Origin: Planctomycetota bacterium
GTDB taxonomy: Bacteria > Planctomycetota > Planctomycetia > Isosphaerales > Isosphaeraceae
DNA: 6,509 nucleotides
Direction of reading: 5' to 3'
Assembly: GCA_021778575.1 (NCBI GenBank)
Contig: JAJYCH010000290.1
Span: forward strand, 1 to 6,509
Shown: positions 1-6,473 of the stretch, one piece after another
Position numbering within the stretch: position 1 is the first letter of the stretch
Layout of the letters: every line of letters starts with the position of its first letter
Notes under the pieces: generated by a model
What the model was told of the DNA's origin: nothing
What the model saw: the letters and a program-made list of their open reading frames with translations, nothing else
Database searches by the model: none
Translations under genes and position numbers: made by a program

Positions 1-1
1 C

Positions 2-328
2 GGCGACGGGTTCCGCCAGTTCTCCGACCGCTTGCGCGACGTCGAGGAGCTCCTCGAAGACCCCCAGCTTCGCGCCGAGGCCGCTCGAATTCGCGACCGG
101 GCCCGAGGGGCTCGCGAGGATTTCAAGCGCCACTCCCAGGTTCCCGACCCCAAGGCCATCAAGGAGATGGTCGCCGACCCGATCCGCCAGCTTCGCGACC
201 GGGTCGCCGAGGAAGTCCGTCGTCGCGAGTCGCCCAACTCGCTCGTCCCGATCGATCGCGACCCCGTTCCCGCCCAGTTCACCGAAGGGGTCCGCCGCTA
301 CTACGAACGACTGGGGAGCGGTAAATAA
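2..328 (+). CDS. C-terminal fragment of a long charged helical protein (5' end outside the window)
   Basis: The reading frame is open from the first complete codon to the TAA at 326-328, so 108 C-terminal residues are visible and the true start lies upstream. The TTG at 32 is internal and should not be taken as a start. The residues are highly charged and helix-forming, rich in Arg, Glu and Asp (for example LRDVEELLEDPQLRAEAARI), and end in a VRRYYERLG motif after a PIDRDPVP segment. From memory, this ending resembles long, DUF4175-like coiled-coil membrane proteins encoded in planctomycete MoxR/DUF58/VWA clusters; that identity is an inference. The stop codon directly abuts the ATG of the next gene, so the two are almost certainly co-transcribed and probably translationally coupled. 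No catalytic motif is visible and the function is unknown. Confidence 0.8.
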   Translation, partial: GDGFRQFSDRLRDVEELLEDPQLRAEAARIRDRARGAREDFKRHSQVPDPKAIKEMVADPIRQLRDRVAEEVRRRESPNSLVPIDRDPVPAQFTEGVRRYYERLGSGK

Positions 329-2704
329 ATGAACACCGATACCCCGAGCTTGATCTGGGGAGCGCCCGACTGGTCGATCGCCGCGCTCGTCCTGGGCGCG
401 GTGGCGGCCGTCTCGCTGCTCTGGAGCTACGGCCGGGCTCCTGTCCGACCAGGTGTCAAGCTTCTGGCCGCGCTCCTGAAGGGCGTCGGCTTCGCGGCGC
501 TGGTCCTCGCGCTGGTCGAGCCGCTCCTGACCGGCACTCGACCGCGACGGGGGGCCAACGCGTTCGTCCTGCTGGCCGACAACAGCCAGAGCTTGCTCAT
601 CAAGGACGACCAGGCCGGCACCGCCACCCGGGGCGACTGGGTCCGCGACCGACTCCAGAAAACCTCCCCCTGGAAGGCCCGGATCGGCCAGGATTTCGAC
701 GTCCGGAACTATGCGTTCGACTCGCACGTCCGCGCCGTCGATGGCTTCGAGGGGCTCGCCTTCGACGGCAACGGTTCGTCGCTCAACACCTCGCTCAACG
801 CCCTGGCCCGACGGTTCAAGGGGCTGCCGATCGCCGGTGTCCTCCTCTTCAGCGACGGTAACCGGACCGACCAGGTCGACCTCGACTACGACGCGCTCCC
901 ACCGATTTATCCGGTGATGCTTCCGTCCCGAGGGATCTTGCGCGACGTCGGAGTCCGCGACGTCTCGGTCAGCCAGACTAACTTCGAGAGCGCCCCGGTC
1001 GTCATCCGCGCTGATGTCTCGGCGATCGGTCTCGATGGCCAGCCGATCGTCGCCGTCGTCCTTGATGAATCGGGCAAGGAAGTCGCTCGCCAGGAGTTGA
1101 AAGCCGCGGCCGACGGCAAGCCGCTCGGCTTCCGCTTCCAGTTCCGGCCCGAGAAGCGCGGGATCAACTTTTACAAGGTCAACGCCTTCGCCGGTTCGGC
1201 CGAGTCCTCGACCGTCAAGGGAGCGATCGACGAGGCTCGATCGGGCGAGCAAACCCTGGCCAATAACGCCCGGCTGGTTGTCGTCGATCAGGGGGGCGGT
1301 CCGTACCGCGTTCTCTACGTCAGCGGTCGGCCCAACTGGGAGTTCAAATTCCTCCGACGGGCCGTCACCGACGACGAACAGGTCAACCTCGTCGGCCTGA
1401 TCCGGATCGCAAAGCGGCAGGCCAAGTTCGACTTCCAGGCGTCGGGCACCCGGACAACCTCGCCCCTCTTCAACAACTTCGACAACGCCGACCCCGACAC
1501 CACCGAACGCGCCGATCAACCCGTCCTGATCCGGATGGATACGGCCGACGAGGCCGAACTTCGCGACGGTTTTCCCAAGACCGCCGAGGAACTGTACCGC
1601 TACCACGCGATCGTGATCGACGACCTCGAAGCGTCGTTCTTCACCCAGGATCAGCTCACGCTCTTGCGCAATTTCGTGAGCCGACGAGGCGGCGGCCTGC
1701 TGATGCTCGGCGGACCCGACTCGTTCGCCGACGGCAAGTACGACCGGACGCCGGTGGGCGAGATGCTGCCGGTTTATATCAACAACCGCAACGCTCCGCC
1801 CACCCCGGCCGAAGGGGAACACCGCCTGGTCCTGACCCGCGAAGGCTGGCTCCAGCCCTGGGTCCGGACCCGCAAGACCGAGGAAGAAGAGAACCAGCGG
1901 CTGAACACGATGACCGGGTTCAAGATGCTCAGCGACGTCGGCAACATCAAGCCCGGAGCCTCCGTCCTGGCCGAGGTTCGTGACTCGGCCGGAGCCCTCG
2001 CCCCCGCGCTCGTCGCGCAGACCTTCGGCAAGGGGCATGTGGCGGCTCTGATGATCGGCGACCTCTGGCGGTGGGGACTGAGACGCCCCGACCCGGCCGA
2101 GAGCGACCTCGACCGGTCCTGGCGGCAGACCGTCCGCTGGCTCGTCGGCGATGTTCCCGGGCGGGTCGATGTCGGGGTCAAGCCCAAGGCGCAAGCCAGC
2201 GCCCCGGCGTTCGAGATCGCCGTGCGAGTCCGCGACTCCGAGTATCGCCCGCTCGACAACGCCAGGGTCAACCTGCAAATCACCTTGCACGACAAGACCC
2301 ATCTCACCATCGACGCCGAGCCCGATGGCCGCGAGGCGGGAACTTATTCGGCCACCTACGTCGCCCGCCAGCCCGGCCCTTATCGGGTCAACGCCGTGGC
2401 GACCGCCCCCGACGGCTCATCCGTCGGCGAGCGCGAATCAGGCTGGGCCGCGCAGCCCCTGGCCGACGAATTCGCCCGCCTCGAACCCGATCGAGACGCC
2501 CTGAAAGACCTCGCAGTCCGGACCAAGGGCGAACTCGTCGACGGCAACAACCTCGACGCGTTCGTGACCAGCCTCGCCTCCCGAGACGCCCCGATCACCG
2601 AGCCCTGGACCGCCCCGCTCTGGCACCACCCCGCCTACTTCCTGATCGCCATCGCCTGCCTGGCCGGCGAGTGGGCGATCCGGCGAGTCAATGGCCTGGC
2701 GTGA
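329..2704 (+). CDS. Membrane protein with VWA-like and GATase1-like domains (Bat/MoxR-cluster type)
   Basis: This is a complete 791-residue protein. The ATG at 329 follows the upstream TAA with no gap, and GGGGAG at 313-318 is a plausible ribosome binding site. Two N-terminal hydrophobic helices (about residues 16-34 and 45-69) are followed by a VWA-like domain. The strand FVLLADNSQSL carries an intact DxSxS metal-site motif (D84, S86, S88), with GSS at 149-151 and FSDG (D176) as further candidate metal-site residues. Residues about 205-320 look like a beta-rich Ig-like segment. Residues about 325-610 look GATase1/ThuA-like (VLYVSGRPNWEFK, GGGLLMLGGPDSF, GKGHVAALMIGDLWRW). The place where class I amidotransferases have a nucleophile Cys reads LGGPDSF, so amidotransferase activity is unlikely. 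Another beta-rich region and a final helix (about 768-786) close the protein. In planctomycetes such proteins accompany MoxR ATPase, DUF58 and BatA-like genes. A role in envelope assembly or stress signalling is inference. Confidence 0.82.
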   Translation: MNTDTPSLIWGAPDWSIAALVLGAVAAVSLLWSYGRAPVRPGVKLLAALLKGVGFAALVLALVEPLLTGTRPRRGANAFVLLADNSQSLLIKDDQAGTATRGDWVRDRLQKTSPWKARIGQDFDVRNYAFDSHVRAVDGFEGLAFDGNGSSLNTSLNALARRFKGLPIAGVLLFSDGNRTDQVDLDYDALPPIYPVMLPSRGILRDVGVRDVSVSQTNFESAPVVIRADVSAIGLDGQPIVAVVLDESGKEVARQELKAAADGKPLGFRFQFRPEKRGINFYKVNAFAGSAESSTVKGAIDEARSGEQTLANNARLVVVDQGGGPYRVLYVSGRPNWEFKFLRRAVTDDEQVNLVGLIRIAKRQAKFDFQASGTRTTSPLFNNFDNADPDTTERADQPVLIRMDTADEAELRDGFPKTAEELYRYHAIVIDDLEASFFTQDQLTLLRNFVSRRGGGLLMLGGPDSFADGKYDRTPVGEMLPVYINNRNAPPTPAEGEHRLVLTREGWLQPWVRTRKTEEEENQRLNTMTGFKMLSDVGNIKPGASVLAEVRDSAGALAPALVAQTFGKGHVAALMIGDLWRWGLRRPDPAESDLDRSWRQTVRWLVGDVPGRVDVGVKPKAQASAPAFEIAVRVRDSEYRPLDNARVNLQITLHDKTHLTIDAEPDGREAGTYSATYVARQPGPYRVNAVATAPDGSSVGERESGWAAQPLADEFARLEPDRDALKDLAVRTKGELVDGNNLDAFVTSLASRDAPITEPWTAPLWHHPAYFLIAIACLAGEWAIRRVNGLA

Positions 2705-2728
2705 CATGAAAGAATAAACACATATAGG
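2701..2728 (+). promoter_or_regulatory. Possible sigma70-like promoter for the C13-like peptidase gene
   Basis: GTGACA (2701-2706, 5 of 6 matches to TTGACA) is followed after 16 bp by TATAGG (2723-2728, 4 of 6 matches to TATAAT). It overlaps the stop codon of the preceding gene, in an AT-rich stretch that is unusual for this GC-rich window. Transcription would begin near 2735, just before the inverted repeat at 2745-2774. The call rests on consensus matching only. Confidence 0.25.
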
Positions 2729-2744
2729 GTGGTTCGAGTGAAAC

Positions 2745-2774
2745 GAGCCCCACCAATTTGGACCGGTGGGGCTC
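2745..2774 (+). terminator. Perfect 10-bp inverted repeat: terminator or leader hairpin
   Basis: GAGCCCCACC (2745-2754) and GGTGGGGCTC (2765-2774) are perfect reverse complements around a 10-nt loop, forming a very stable GC-rich stem. It lies 40 bp after the stop of the 791-residue gene and 15 bp before the ATG at 2790. No T-tract follows (TACGGAATCA comes next), so it is not a classic intrinsic terminator. It may act as a transcript-end stabiliser, a pause or Rho-associated structure, or a hairpin in the leader of the next gene. A GTG at 2766 that could serve as an alternative start falls inside the stem, which argues against that start. Confidence 0.5.
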
Positions 2775-2789
2775 TACGGAATCATAACC

Positions 2790-3746
2790 ATGTCTCTCAT
2801 TCTCTCTGTAACGCTGGCCGTGTCTGCTCTGACCATTCCGGCCGACCGCCCGTGCGTCCTGATCGTCGTCGGGGCTTCGGGCACTCCCGAATACAAGAGC
2901 CAGTTTCAGCACTGGGCCGATCGCTGGGAATCGGCCGCGGCCAGGGCTCACGCCGAGGTCATCACGTTGGGCCAGGCGGATGAGGCGGGCACGACCGACC
3001 ACGACCGGCTCAAGGCGTCGCTCGAATCGCAGGCCACCGGCTCCGAGCCGCTCTGGATCGTCCTGATCGGGCACGGGTCCTATGACGGCAAGGTGGCGAA
3101 GTTCAACCTCCGGGGGCCGGATGTTTCGGATGCCGAGTTTTCCGAGTGGCTCGCGCCGATCAAGCGGCCGGTCGCGGTGATCGATTGCGCGTCGGCCAGC
3201 GCCCCGTTCTTGAACAAGCTTTCGGGACCGGATCGGGTCGTCATCACGGCGACCAGGAGCGGCAGCGAGCAGAACTTCGCCCGGTTCGGCGAGTATCTGG
3301 CCGACGCCATCGCCGACCTCGCCGCCGACCTCGACAAGGACGGCCAGGTCTCGCTTCTGGAAGCATTTCTCGTCGCCAGCAGCCGGACGGCCGACTTCTA
3401 CAAGTCGAAGTCGAGGCTCGCCACCGAACACGCCTTGCTCGACGACAACGGCGACCATCTCGGAACCCCCGCCGAATTCTTCCAGGGGGTCCGAGCGACC
3501 AAAAAAGCCAAGGACGGTACCGCGCCCGACGGGCTCCGGGCTCACCAGCTTCCGCTCATCCCCAGCGACCGCGAACGCGCGATCCCTCCCGAGATCCGCC
3601 AGAAACGGAACCAGATCGAACTCGCCCTCGCCGCACTCCGCGACCAGAAATCGACCCTGAAGGAAGACGATTACTTCGCCCGCGTCGAGCCGTTGATGAT
3701 CGAACTGGCCCGGATCTACCGCGACTTGGCGACCACATCGAAATAA
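2790..3746 (+). CDS. Legumain-like (peptidase C13/clan CD) cysteine peptidase homologue with EF-hand, exported
   Basis: The product is 318 residues from the ATG at 2790. The frame also allows a GTG at 2766, but that lies inside the hairpin stem and would add eight residues. The N-terminus (about 1-18, MSLILSVTLAVSALTIPA) is a hydrophobic signal peptide or anchor, although it lacks the usual basic residues. The core (about 22-175) matches clan CD peptidases. LWIVLIGHGSYDG places His95 in an HGS motif, and VAVIDCASASAPF places Cys133 in a CxSxS context that parallels legumain CESGS. These are the two expected catalytic residues. An ITATRSGSEQ strand and a helix follow. Next comes a canonical EF-hand loop, DLDKDGQVSLLE (about 180-191), then TEHALLDDNGDHLGTPAEFF. 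A helical tail ends in the LARIYRDL region. Family knowledge: many bacterial relatives are uncharacterised, and some lack the Cys. The substrate is unknown. Proximity to the VWA/GATase-like gene suggests a shared envelope role, which is inference. Confidence 0.75.
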   Translation: MSLILSVTLAVSALTIPADRPCVLIVVGASGTPEYKSQFQHWADRWESAAARAHAEVITLGQADEAGTTDHDRLKASLESQATGSEPLWIVLIGHGSYDGKVAKFNLRGPDVSDAEFSEWLAPIKRPVAVIDCASASAPFLNKLSGPDRVVITATRSGSEQNFARFGEYLADAIADLAADLDKDGQVSLLEAFLVASSRTADFYKSKSRLATEHALLDDNGDHLGTPAEFFQGVRATKKAKDGTAPDGLRAHQLPLIPSDRERAIPPEIRQKRNQIELALAALRDQKSTLKEDDYFARVEPLMIELARIYRDLATTSK

Positions 3747-3750
3747 ATAG

Positions 3751-5034
3751 TCAAAATCTCTTCACAATTTGGGGAAGCCAGTCGCGGACCGAGCGGATGG
3801 CGGCCGTTACGAACGGGATCTTGGGCAACGCGGCGACGATCCGGAGGTCGTCGACCAGGGTGCTCTGTTCGCCGAGGAACCGAACGACCGATCCGGCGCG
3901 GGCGCGTTCGAACATCCGGGCGAAGATCCGGGGGGCCAGGTCGGGGCGATCGGCTAGGACCTGAAGGAAGATCGCATCAAAAAAAGGATATTTCGCCGGG
4001 CCCAGGGCCTGACGAGCCAGGTCGGGGCGCGAGGGCTTGCCGGCCGCGATCCGCTCGGCCAGGTGGCGAGCCTGTCGCTGAATCCGGAGAAAGGCGTAGC
4101 CGCTCGAAGGCCGGGCCGCGCCGCCGTCGAGTCCGATCGGCGTGACCCGCGACGACCCGTCGGTCGCCGGTGTCAGCGCCGTGGTCATCGGGATCGCGCC
4201 CGACTCCTCCTCGACGACCTCGAACCGCCCCGCCTCCAACCCATAACGCTCGCGGAGATGGCCGGCGATCTCTTGCCGATGCCGATCGGGACTGATCGCA
4301 AACGGGTAAAGATAAGTATTCTCAACCAGCGCTTCGGTCGGCGACAATGGCAGGAGATAGAGAAAGTGCGGCCCATCGACCTGAGAGGCCCGGAAATCCA
4401 TCAGTGAAGGACAATTCGGATCAAATGTCGGCTGGTTGACGCGAACCGTCTGGCCGAAAAAATGCTGGAGAAGCCTCGACGGACCGCGCCCCGGGCCGGT
4501 GGCCATCGACCTCAGACCGCTACCCGAACTCTGGTAAGCCCGGAGGCCCGTGAAGTCCCCCCCGGCGGTCACGACCTTGACCCCCCGGGCCGTCTCGGCG
4601 ACGTTCAGGATCGGCTGGCCCAGCGCCAGGGTGACGTTCGGGGCCGAGGCCAGACGGTCGAGCACCCGGTCGTAAAAGTCGGCCGATCGAATCCGGAGGT
4701 AAGGGTACTCGGAGCACAAGGCAACGGTTTCTCGGCAGCCGTCGTGGACCATCCAGCGCGTCCAGGCGTGGGTGGCCAGGTCGGAAAACGGTGTCGGCTC
4801 GACGTTCCAGAAGCACCAGGTCCGGTCGTTCGCGAACCGCTCGCGGCGATCGACGATCAGGATCGGCTCGTCGACACCCCGTTCCAGCAGGTTCCATGCC
4901 AGGCTCAATCCCGCGCAGCCGGCGCCCAGGATCAGATGAGAATAGATTGTTTTGCGGGTCGTCGCTCGCAGAGGGGTCGCCTGGCGTCCGGGAAGATCGG
5001 ATCGAATGGTTGCCGGACTGTCCTGAATGAACAT
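3751..5034 (-). CDS. crtY: Lycopene beta-cyclase, CrtY type
   Basis: This flavoprotein cyclises the ends of lycopene to beta-rings, giving beta-carotene at the membrane. It is 427 residues long, slightly longer than typical CrtY. A dinucleotide-binding motif GAGCAG lies at 37-42, followed by VDRRERFANDRTWCFW (about 61-76). Later hallmarks are LLQHFFG (188-194), MDFR (212-215), FLYLLPLS (224-231), LVENTY (236-241), EEESGAIPMT (275-284) and GGAARPSSGYAF (304-315), and a C-terminal CrtY-like region (KYPFFDAIFLQVLADRP onward). The ATG at 5034 is preceded by GAGG overlapping the blh stop codon. No start codon is seen nearer the fold, so an N-terminal extension of about 30 residues seems real. One oddity: where CrtY proteins usually have a V-(I/F)-D-x-R segment, this one reads AYQSS (166-170). 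It is the second gene of an operon with blh, 10 bp downstream. The family call is firm; full activity is less certain because of that segment. Confidence 0.92.
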   Translation of the reverse strand: MFIQDSPATIRSDLPGRQATPLRATTRKTIYSHLILGAGCAGLSLAWNLLERGVDEPILIVDRRERFANDRTWCFWNVEPTPFSDLATHAWTRWMVHDGCRETVALCSEYPYLRIRSADFYDRVLDRLASAPNVTLALGQPILNVAETARGVKVVTAGGDFTGLRAYQSSGSGLRSMATGPGRGPSRLLQHFFGQTVRVNQPTFDPNCPSLMDFRASQVDGPHFLYLLPLSPTEALVENTYLYPFAISPDRHRQEIAGHLRERYGLEAGRFEVVEEESGAIPMTTALTPATDGSSRVTPIGLDGGAARPSSGYAFLRIQRQARHLAERIAAGKPSRPDLARQALGPAKYPFFDAIFLQVLADRPDLAPRIFARMFERARAGSVVRFLGEQSTLVDDLRIVAALPKIPFVTAAIRSVRDWLPQIVKRF

Positions 5035-5042
5035 GAGCGTAT

Positions 5043-5046
5043 CCTC
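5043..5046 (-). promoter_or_regulatory. Ribosome binding site of crtY overlapping the blh stop codon
   Basis: Read on the - strand, the junction is TGAGGATACGCTCATG. The GAGG core shares bases with the TGA stop of blh and lies 8 nt before the crtY ATG. This supports ATG 5034 as the start and suggests translational coupling of the cyclase to the upstream dioxygenase. Confidence 0.6.
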
Positions 5047-6112
5047 ATGAACCTTGGCTTTGGTCGGGACTGGGCGACCAGATCCCTTGGCGACGATCCA
5101 TCCAGATCACAACCAGGAAATGCGGAAGCGTCAGAGCGCTGAGCGTGACGAGCGCCACCAGTCCCAGATCGACGATCGAGACCACGGAACGACCCATCAC
5201 GAGCCCCAGGCCGATCAGCAGCGCGCACGCGCCGCAGGTCATCGGCAAGGATTGCTTCTGAAACGCGACGAAAGCATCAATCCATCGTCCTGATTCCACT
5301 AACTTTTGTGTCGATCCGTCAAGCAAAAGCAGGCGAATCACATGCCGAAGTGAATGCCATGCGTTAAAATAAAGGCCCAATGCCAGGACTGGCGGCACAA
5401 GTCCGAAGAGGGCGACCAGAAGCATCGTCTCGGCGATATCACCGCAGGCCAACCACCTCGTCAAGCGATCTCCGCGAAATCCCAACCAGGCCGCCCAGCT
5501 CACCTGAAGCCCGACCGCGGTGACGACCAGAATCAGTCCCACCGTGATGGCTTGAGGCGGAATCGACCAGCTCGCTCGACCGTACAGGCGGCTGGCCAGT
5601 ACGCTGGCCGCGCCGGCCAGTTCTCCGGGAAACGCGAGGATCGGCCAGGCGATCGGCAGAGCGGACCGAGCCACCAGAAGCGCCATTCGATAGCCCACCG
5701 AATCGGTTCGAGCCGCGAGCCCGAACCGACGGCTCCAGTAAACATCCCCCTGGCCGAAATGGACGGCCGCAACCGCCAGAAACCCGACCGAAGCCACCAT
5801 CGGCGAAACCCACCAGACCAGCACGACCAGGCCCGCCGCCGCCAGATAAGCCACGTAGAACAGCGGACCGGACGACCGGGCGGGACGATCATTCGCCGTC
5901 GGGGCGAGATCGCCTCCGACCCGGTGATCGAGTGCTCCGTGAGGAATTCCCAGCGCGAACAACCCGAGCAACCAGGGAGACCACTGAACGATCGCCAGCC
6001 GCGCCACGTCCGGAGCCACCAGCGCCAGGACAATCCCCCCGAGACTGGCGGCCCAGCTCAAGCAAACCACGAACCGGACCAATCGCTGCGTGACGATATT
6101 CATGGTACGCAT
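5045..6112 (-). CDS. blh: Beta-carotene 15,15'-dioxygenase, Brp/Blh family
   Basis: This integral membrane, iron-dependent enzyme splits beta-carotene at the central double bond into two retinal molecules. The 355-residue protein is strongly hydrophobic, with about eight predicted membrane helices. The family's conserved histidines are all visible: GIPHGALDH (H58, H63), AVHFGQGD (H118), NAWHSLRH (H253, H257) and TLPHFLVVIWMD (H331). Several of these are known to hold the catalytic iron in characterised Blh proteins. The ATG at 6112 is used here. A second ATG three codons later (6103) is equally possible because neither has a good ribosome binding site. The gene is the first of the blh-crtY pair, so the operon turns lycopene into retinal. 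Retinal production implies an opsin elsewhere in the genome, since none is in this window. The Brp/Blh identity is secure; the exact substrate preference is family inference. Confidence 0.93.
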   Translation of the reverse strand: MRTMNIVTQRLVRFVVCLSWAASLGGIVLALVAPDVARLAIVQWSPWLLGLFALGIPHGALDHRVGGDLAPTANDRPARSSGPLFYVAYLAAAGLVVLVWWVSPMVASVGFLAVAAVHFGQGDVYWSRRFGLAARTDSVGYRMALLVARSALPIAWPILAFPGELAGAASVLASRLYGRASWSIPPQAITVGLILVVTAVGLQVSWAAWLGFRGDRLTRWLACGDIAETMLLVALFGLVPPVLALGLYFNAWHSLRHVIRLLLLDGSTQKLVESGRWIDAFVAFQKQSLPMTCGACALLIGLGLVMGRSVVSIVDLGLVALVTLSALTLPHFLVVIWMDRRQGIWSPSPDQSQGS

Positions 6113-6171
6113 GATCTTAAATCAAAGAGATTGATGATGTAGCGTATTCACCCCGGCCTCTGGCGTCGAGG

Positions 6172-6188
6172 TGTACAGATCGATTACC
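6172..6188. promoter_or_regulatory. Possible operator: TGTACA palindrome plus 11-bp-spaced partial copy
   Basis: TGTACA (6172-6177) lies 60 bp upstream of the blh start. Exactly 11 bp further right, ATTACC (6183-6188) matches the core TnTACA at three of five fixed positions. From memory, CarH/LitR-type MerR regulators bind 11-bp direct repeats with a TnTACA core at light-controlled carotenoid promoters, which would suit this operon. With only one good copy the assignment is weak. Confidence 0.2.
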
Positions 6189-6378
6189 ACGAGTTTCTCG
6201 ATATTCCACAATCACCCACTTGACCGGGTCGTTGTTACTGCCTACTGATTTACCAATCCGCCGATGAAGTCAGGAAGTTTCGACATTCGCGGCATGCTTG
6301 TCGTTCCACGCCATGACCAGTGGCGTCGGATCTCGAAGGCCGAACGGATGTTGGTCGCGCTGCGCTTTTCATGAACGA

Positions 6379-6394
6379 CTCGACTTGTGTCGAG
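6379..6394 (+). other. Leader hairpin 1
   Basis: CTCGAC and GTCGAG form a perfect 6-bp stem around a TTGT loop. It lies 80 nt before the ATG of the right-edge gene and would be in its 5' leader if transcription starts further left. It is not recognised as a named RNA element. Confidence 0.35.
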
Positions 6395-6411
6395 GCGAGC
6401 CCGCGCGGACC

Positions 6412-6441
6412 CGCCACGCCGGCCCTCTGGCCGGAGCGGCG
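6412..6441 (+). other. Leader hairpin 2
   Basis: CCGGCC (6419-6424) pairs perfectly with GGCCGG (6429-6434) across a CTCT tetraloop. The stem extends outward with one isolated pair and a further CGCC/GGCG arm (6412-6415 with 6438-6441), broken by two mismatches. It ends 20 nt before the AGGAGG ribosome binding site, so it could affect translation or mRNA stability. No T-tract follows, so it is unlikely to be an intrinsic terminator. Confidence 0.4.
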
Positions 6442-6460
6442 ACTTCTGGTTGGCGAAAAC

Positions 6461-6466
6461 AGGAGG
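6461..6466 (+). promoter_or_regulatory. Strong ribosome binding site AGGAGG
   Basis: AGGAGG lies 7 nt before the ATG at 6474, near-ideal spacing. It is the best Shine-Dalgarno sequence in the window and is the main reason for calling a gene at the right edge. Confidence 0.65.
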
Positions 6467-6473
6467 AACCGTC

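Larger units (their letters stand above)
6113..6473. other. Divergent intergenic region between blh and the right-edge gene
   Basis: About 360 bp with no convincing gene. Its left half (6113-6260) is clearly less GC-rich than the flanking genes, as expected for a two-way promoter region. It contains a CGAGTTTCTCG palindrome (6190-6200) and a TGTACA palindrome (6172-6177). On the + strand, TTGACC at 6220-6225 matches a -35 box at 5 of 6 positions, but no good -10 follows at normal spacing. The right half (about 6290-6460) is GC-rich and forms two hairpins ahead of the next ribosome binding site. No clear promoter for blh was found on the - strand. Confidence 0.6.

Noticed and set aside
2071..2709. 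Arg/Pro-rich + strand frame of 212 codons
   Set aside because: It lies inside the 791-residue gene in another frame and is a composition artefact of GC-rich DNA.
2766..2789. GTG at 2766 as the start of the C13-like gene
   Set aside because: It lies inside the hairpin stem with no ribosome binding site. The ATG at 2790 begins directly with the hydrophobic signal-like segment.
2688..3545. Long open frame (285 codons) on the - strand opposite the C13-like gene
   Set aside because: It is the antisense shadow of a high-GC gene. Its product is low-complexity, rich in Gly, Arg, Val and Pro, with no domain signature, while the + strand frame has clear family motifs.
3146..3964. + strand frame of 272 codons crossing the peptidase and crtY ends
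   Set aside because: It overlaps two well-supported genes out of frame and its product is Arg-rich and low-complexity.
4480..4539. Calling crtY a pseudogene because of the altered segment
   Set aside because: The frame is uninterrupted across 427 codons and all other family motifs are intact, so an unusual but intact gene is the better reading.
5354..6142. Long open frame (262 codons) on the + strand opposite blh
   Set aside because: The product is dominated by Arg, Gln, Pro and Asp with no recognisable motif, and it mirrors the blh coding frame, which has the full set of conserved histidines.
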